From contig DASRJH010000309.1 of assembly GCA_035649575.1 (NCBI GenBank), forward strand, positions 1 through 5,910: a stretch of DNA of 5,910 nucleotides, in the 5' to 3' direction. Shown in pieces: positions 4,932 to 5,910 of this stretch (its first letter is position 1; the number at the start of each line of letters is the position of its first letter). The translations under genes and the position numbers were made by a program. Source of the DNA: DASVAL01 sp035649575. Lineage in GTDB: Bacteria > Planctomycetota > UBA1135 > UBA2386. A model generated the notes under the pieces. That model was not told the DNA's origin. It ran no database searches and saw only the letters and a program-made list of their open reading frames with translations.

Positions 4932-5910
4932 TCAGTTGGCGATGCGCATGCAGACGCCGTTCGACGCGATCAGGCCGAACGGGTTCAACCCGATGGCGAG
5001 CGGGAAGGCCTGCGCGGTCAGCTGCGCGTTGAAGAAGATCGGGTTCGCCGGAATCGACAACGGGAAGGTGAGGTCGGGCGCCGGCGGGCCCACCTGCGTC
5101 AGCAGCATCAGCGCGTTGTGATGCAGGGCGCAACCCGGCATGCCGAGGAACCCGAGGTCGATCGGGAACGGCATCAGGGTGTCGCCCACGGTCAGGAGCT
5201 GGAAGAGCGTGAACGGGTCGAGGTTCGTCGTCACGATGTTGAACGCCGAGCCGAGGACCGGCCGGCCGTCCAGCTTCAGGACCGGCGGGATCTCGCCGTC
5301 ACCGGTCGTGTATGGCAACGACGCGGAGATGTCGATCGGCGGCGGCAGCATCGAGCCGTTGCCCGGCGTGAAGCCGAGGATCGCATTGTTGCCGTTGGTG
5401 ACGCCGGTGTTGGCCAGCGTGCCGTAGACGGTGGTGATGTTGCCGCTCGCCTCGATCGTGATCTGGATCCTGTTGATCGCCGTCGGCACCGGCCATTCGG
5501 GCACGTCGGCAAAGGTGACGCGCACGTAGGCGTTGGCAGGGCCGACCTCGTAGAAGATCCCGCCGGCGGCAGACGGGTCGAGGTCGTGGAAGTAGCCCGC
5601 GATGCGTGCGGGCTGATCACGGAACGAGGAGATGGCGCCGTAGCAGGCACCGCAAGTCTCGTACGTGTTGTTGCCGACGTTGGCGAGGTAGACGCCGCCG
5701 TTCGAGCTGATCGTGATTTCGGTTGTGCTGCCGCCGGGGTAGTTGAGCGTGAAGGGCAGCGTGATCACGGGCGAGAGCGCGTCGTCCCAGTTGGCGGAGG
5801 AAGAGAATGGCGGCGGGGTGGTCGTCAACGACGTTCCCGTCGGAACAACGTAGGTCGCGGCGCTCGGAGTGAGGACGTAGTTTGCGCCGATGAAGATCCA
5901 ATCGATCGCC
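4932..5910 (-). CDS. Secreted protein with nidogen-like domain and planctomycete-type C-terminal module (partial)
   Basis: The C-terminal 325 residues are visible. The frame stays open to the right edge, so the N-terminus, and presumably a signal peptide, lies outside. A TTG at 5826-5828 is not the true start, because clear coding sequence (IDWIFIGANYVLTPSAATYV) continues upstream of it. Visible residues about 48-185 resemble a nidogen-like (NIDO) beta-domain: ISSNGGVYL at 67-75, IAGYFHDLDP at 103-112, a YVRVTFADVP strand at 128-137, and NAILGFTPGNG at 175-185. Residues about 212-325 form a second module with PVLGSAFN, DLGFLGMPGC, and a tail of Q-A-x(8)-N-P-F-G-L-x-x-S-N-G-V. I recognise this as a recurrent C-terminal module of exported Planctomycetota proteins, possibly for sorting or surface attachment. 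Cysteines C86/C89 (CGAC) and C260/C320 could form disulfides. There are no catalytic motifs, so a structural, adhesive or surface role is likely (inference). Confidence 0.8.
   Translation of the reverse strand, partial: AIDWIFIGANYVLTPSAATYVVPTGTSLTTTPPPFSSSANWDDALSPVITLPFTLNYPGGSTTEITISSNGGVYLANVGNNTYETCGACYGAISSFRDQPARIAGYFHDLDPSAAGGIFYEVGPANAYVRVTFADVPEWPVPTAINRIQITIEASGNITTVYGTLANTGVTNGNNAILGFTPGNGSMLPPPIDISASLPYTTGDGEIPPVLKLDGRPVLGSAFNIVTTNLDPFTLFQLLTVGDTLMPFPIDLGFLGMPGCALHHNALMLLTQVGPPAPDLTFPLSIPANPIFFNAQLTAQAFPLAIGLNPFGLIASNGVCMRIAN

Noticed and set aside
5826..5828. TTG as the start codon of the right-edge protein
   Set aside because: The frame remains open and protein-like upstream to the window edge, so this is an internal leucine codon.
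1..5910. CRISPR arrays, tRNA or rRNA genes, insertion sequences, integrase or attachment sites
   Set aside because: No regularly spaced repeats, cloverleaf-like segments, transposase or integrase motifs, or long terminal inverted repeats were seen on either strand.

Overview
The window is GC-rich, densely coding bacterial DNA. The most likely source is a member of the Planctomycetota. The main clue is the secreted protein at the right edge, which ends in a C-terminal module (a GMPGC turn, then a Q-A-x(8)-N-P-F-G-L-x-x-S-N-G-V tail) that I associate with exported proteins of that phylum. Weak or absent Shine-Dalgarno sequences in front of most genes fit. This placement is inference, since no rRNA or other marker gene is present.

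Layout from left to right. Positions 1-141 hold no gene I can support, but carry two GC-rich hairpins just past the end of a leftward operon. Positions 142-1620 are a compact leftward three-gene operon: a small three-helix membrane protein (1620 to 1204), then a DCC-family (DUF393) CxxC thiol-disulfide oxidoreductase-like protein (1198 to 833), then a TetR-type repressor (801 to 142). Positions 1621-1864 are a divergent intergenic region. It contains a perfect 14-bp interrupted palindrome, TTGAACGTGTTCAA, 20 bp ahead of the first operon gene, plus two further palindromes nearer the rightward gene. Positions 1865-2953 encode a rightward membrane-anchored endonuclease/exonuclease/phosphatase (EEP) protein. 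It converges, with a 6-bp gap, on a leftward exported alpha/beta-hydrolase of the CocE/NonD (S15) group at 2960-4804. That hydrolase keeps the catalytic triad and the acidic cluster typical of alpha-amino-acid ester hydrolases. A strong hairpin at 4880-4911 separates it from a leftward secreted protein with a nidogen-like domain, which runs off the right edge.

The TetR/DCC/membrane trio with its own palindromic operator candidate looks like a small self-regulated membrane or redox module whose inducer and substrate are unknown. The other three genes appear to be independent transcription units: one inner-membrane enzyme facing the periplasm, one periplasmic or secreted hydrolase, and one surface or extracellular protein. 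I saw no CRISPR array, tRNA, rRNA or mobile element.
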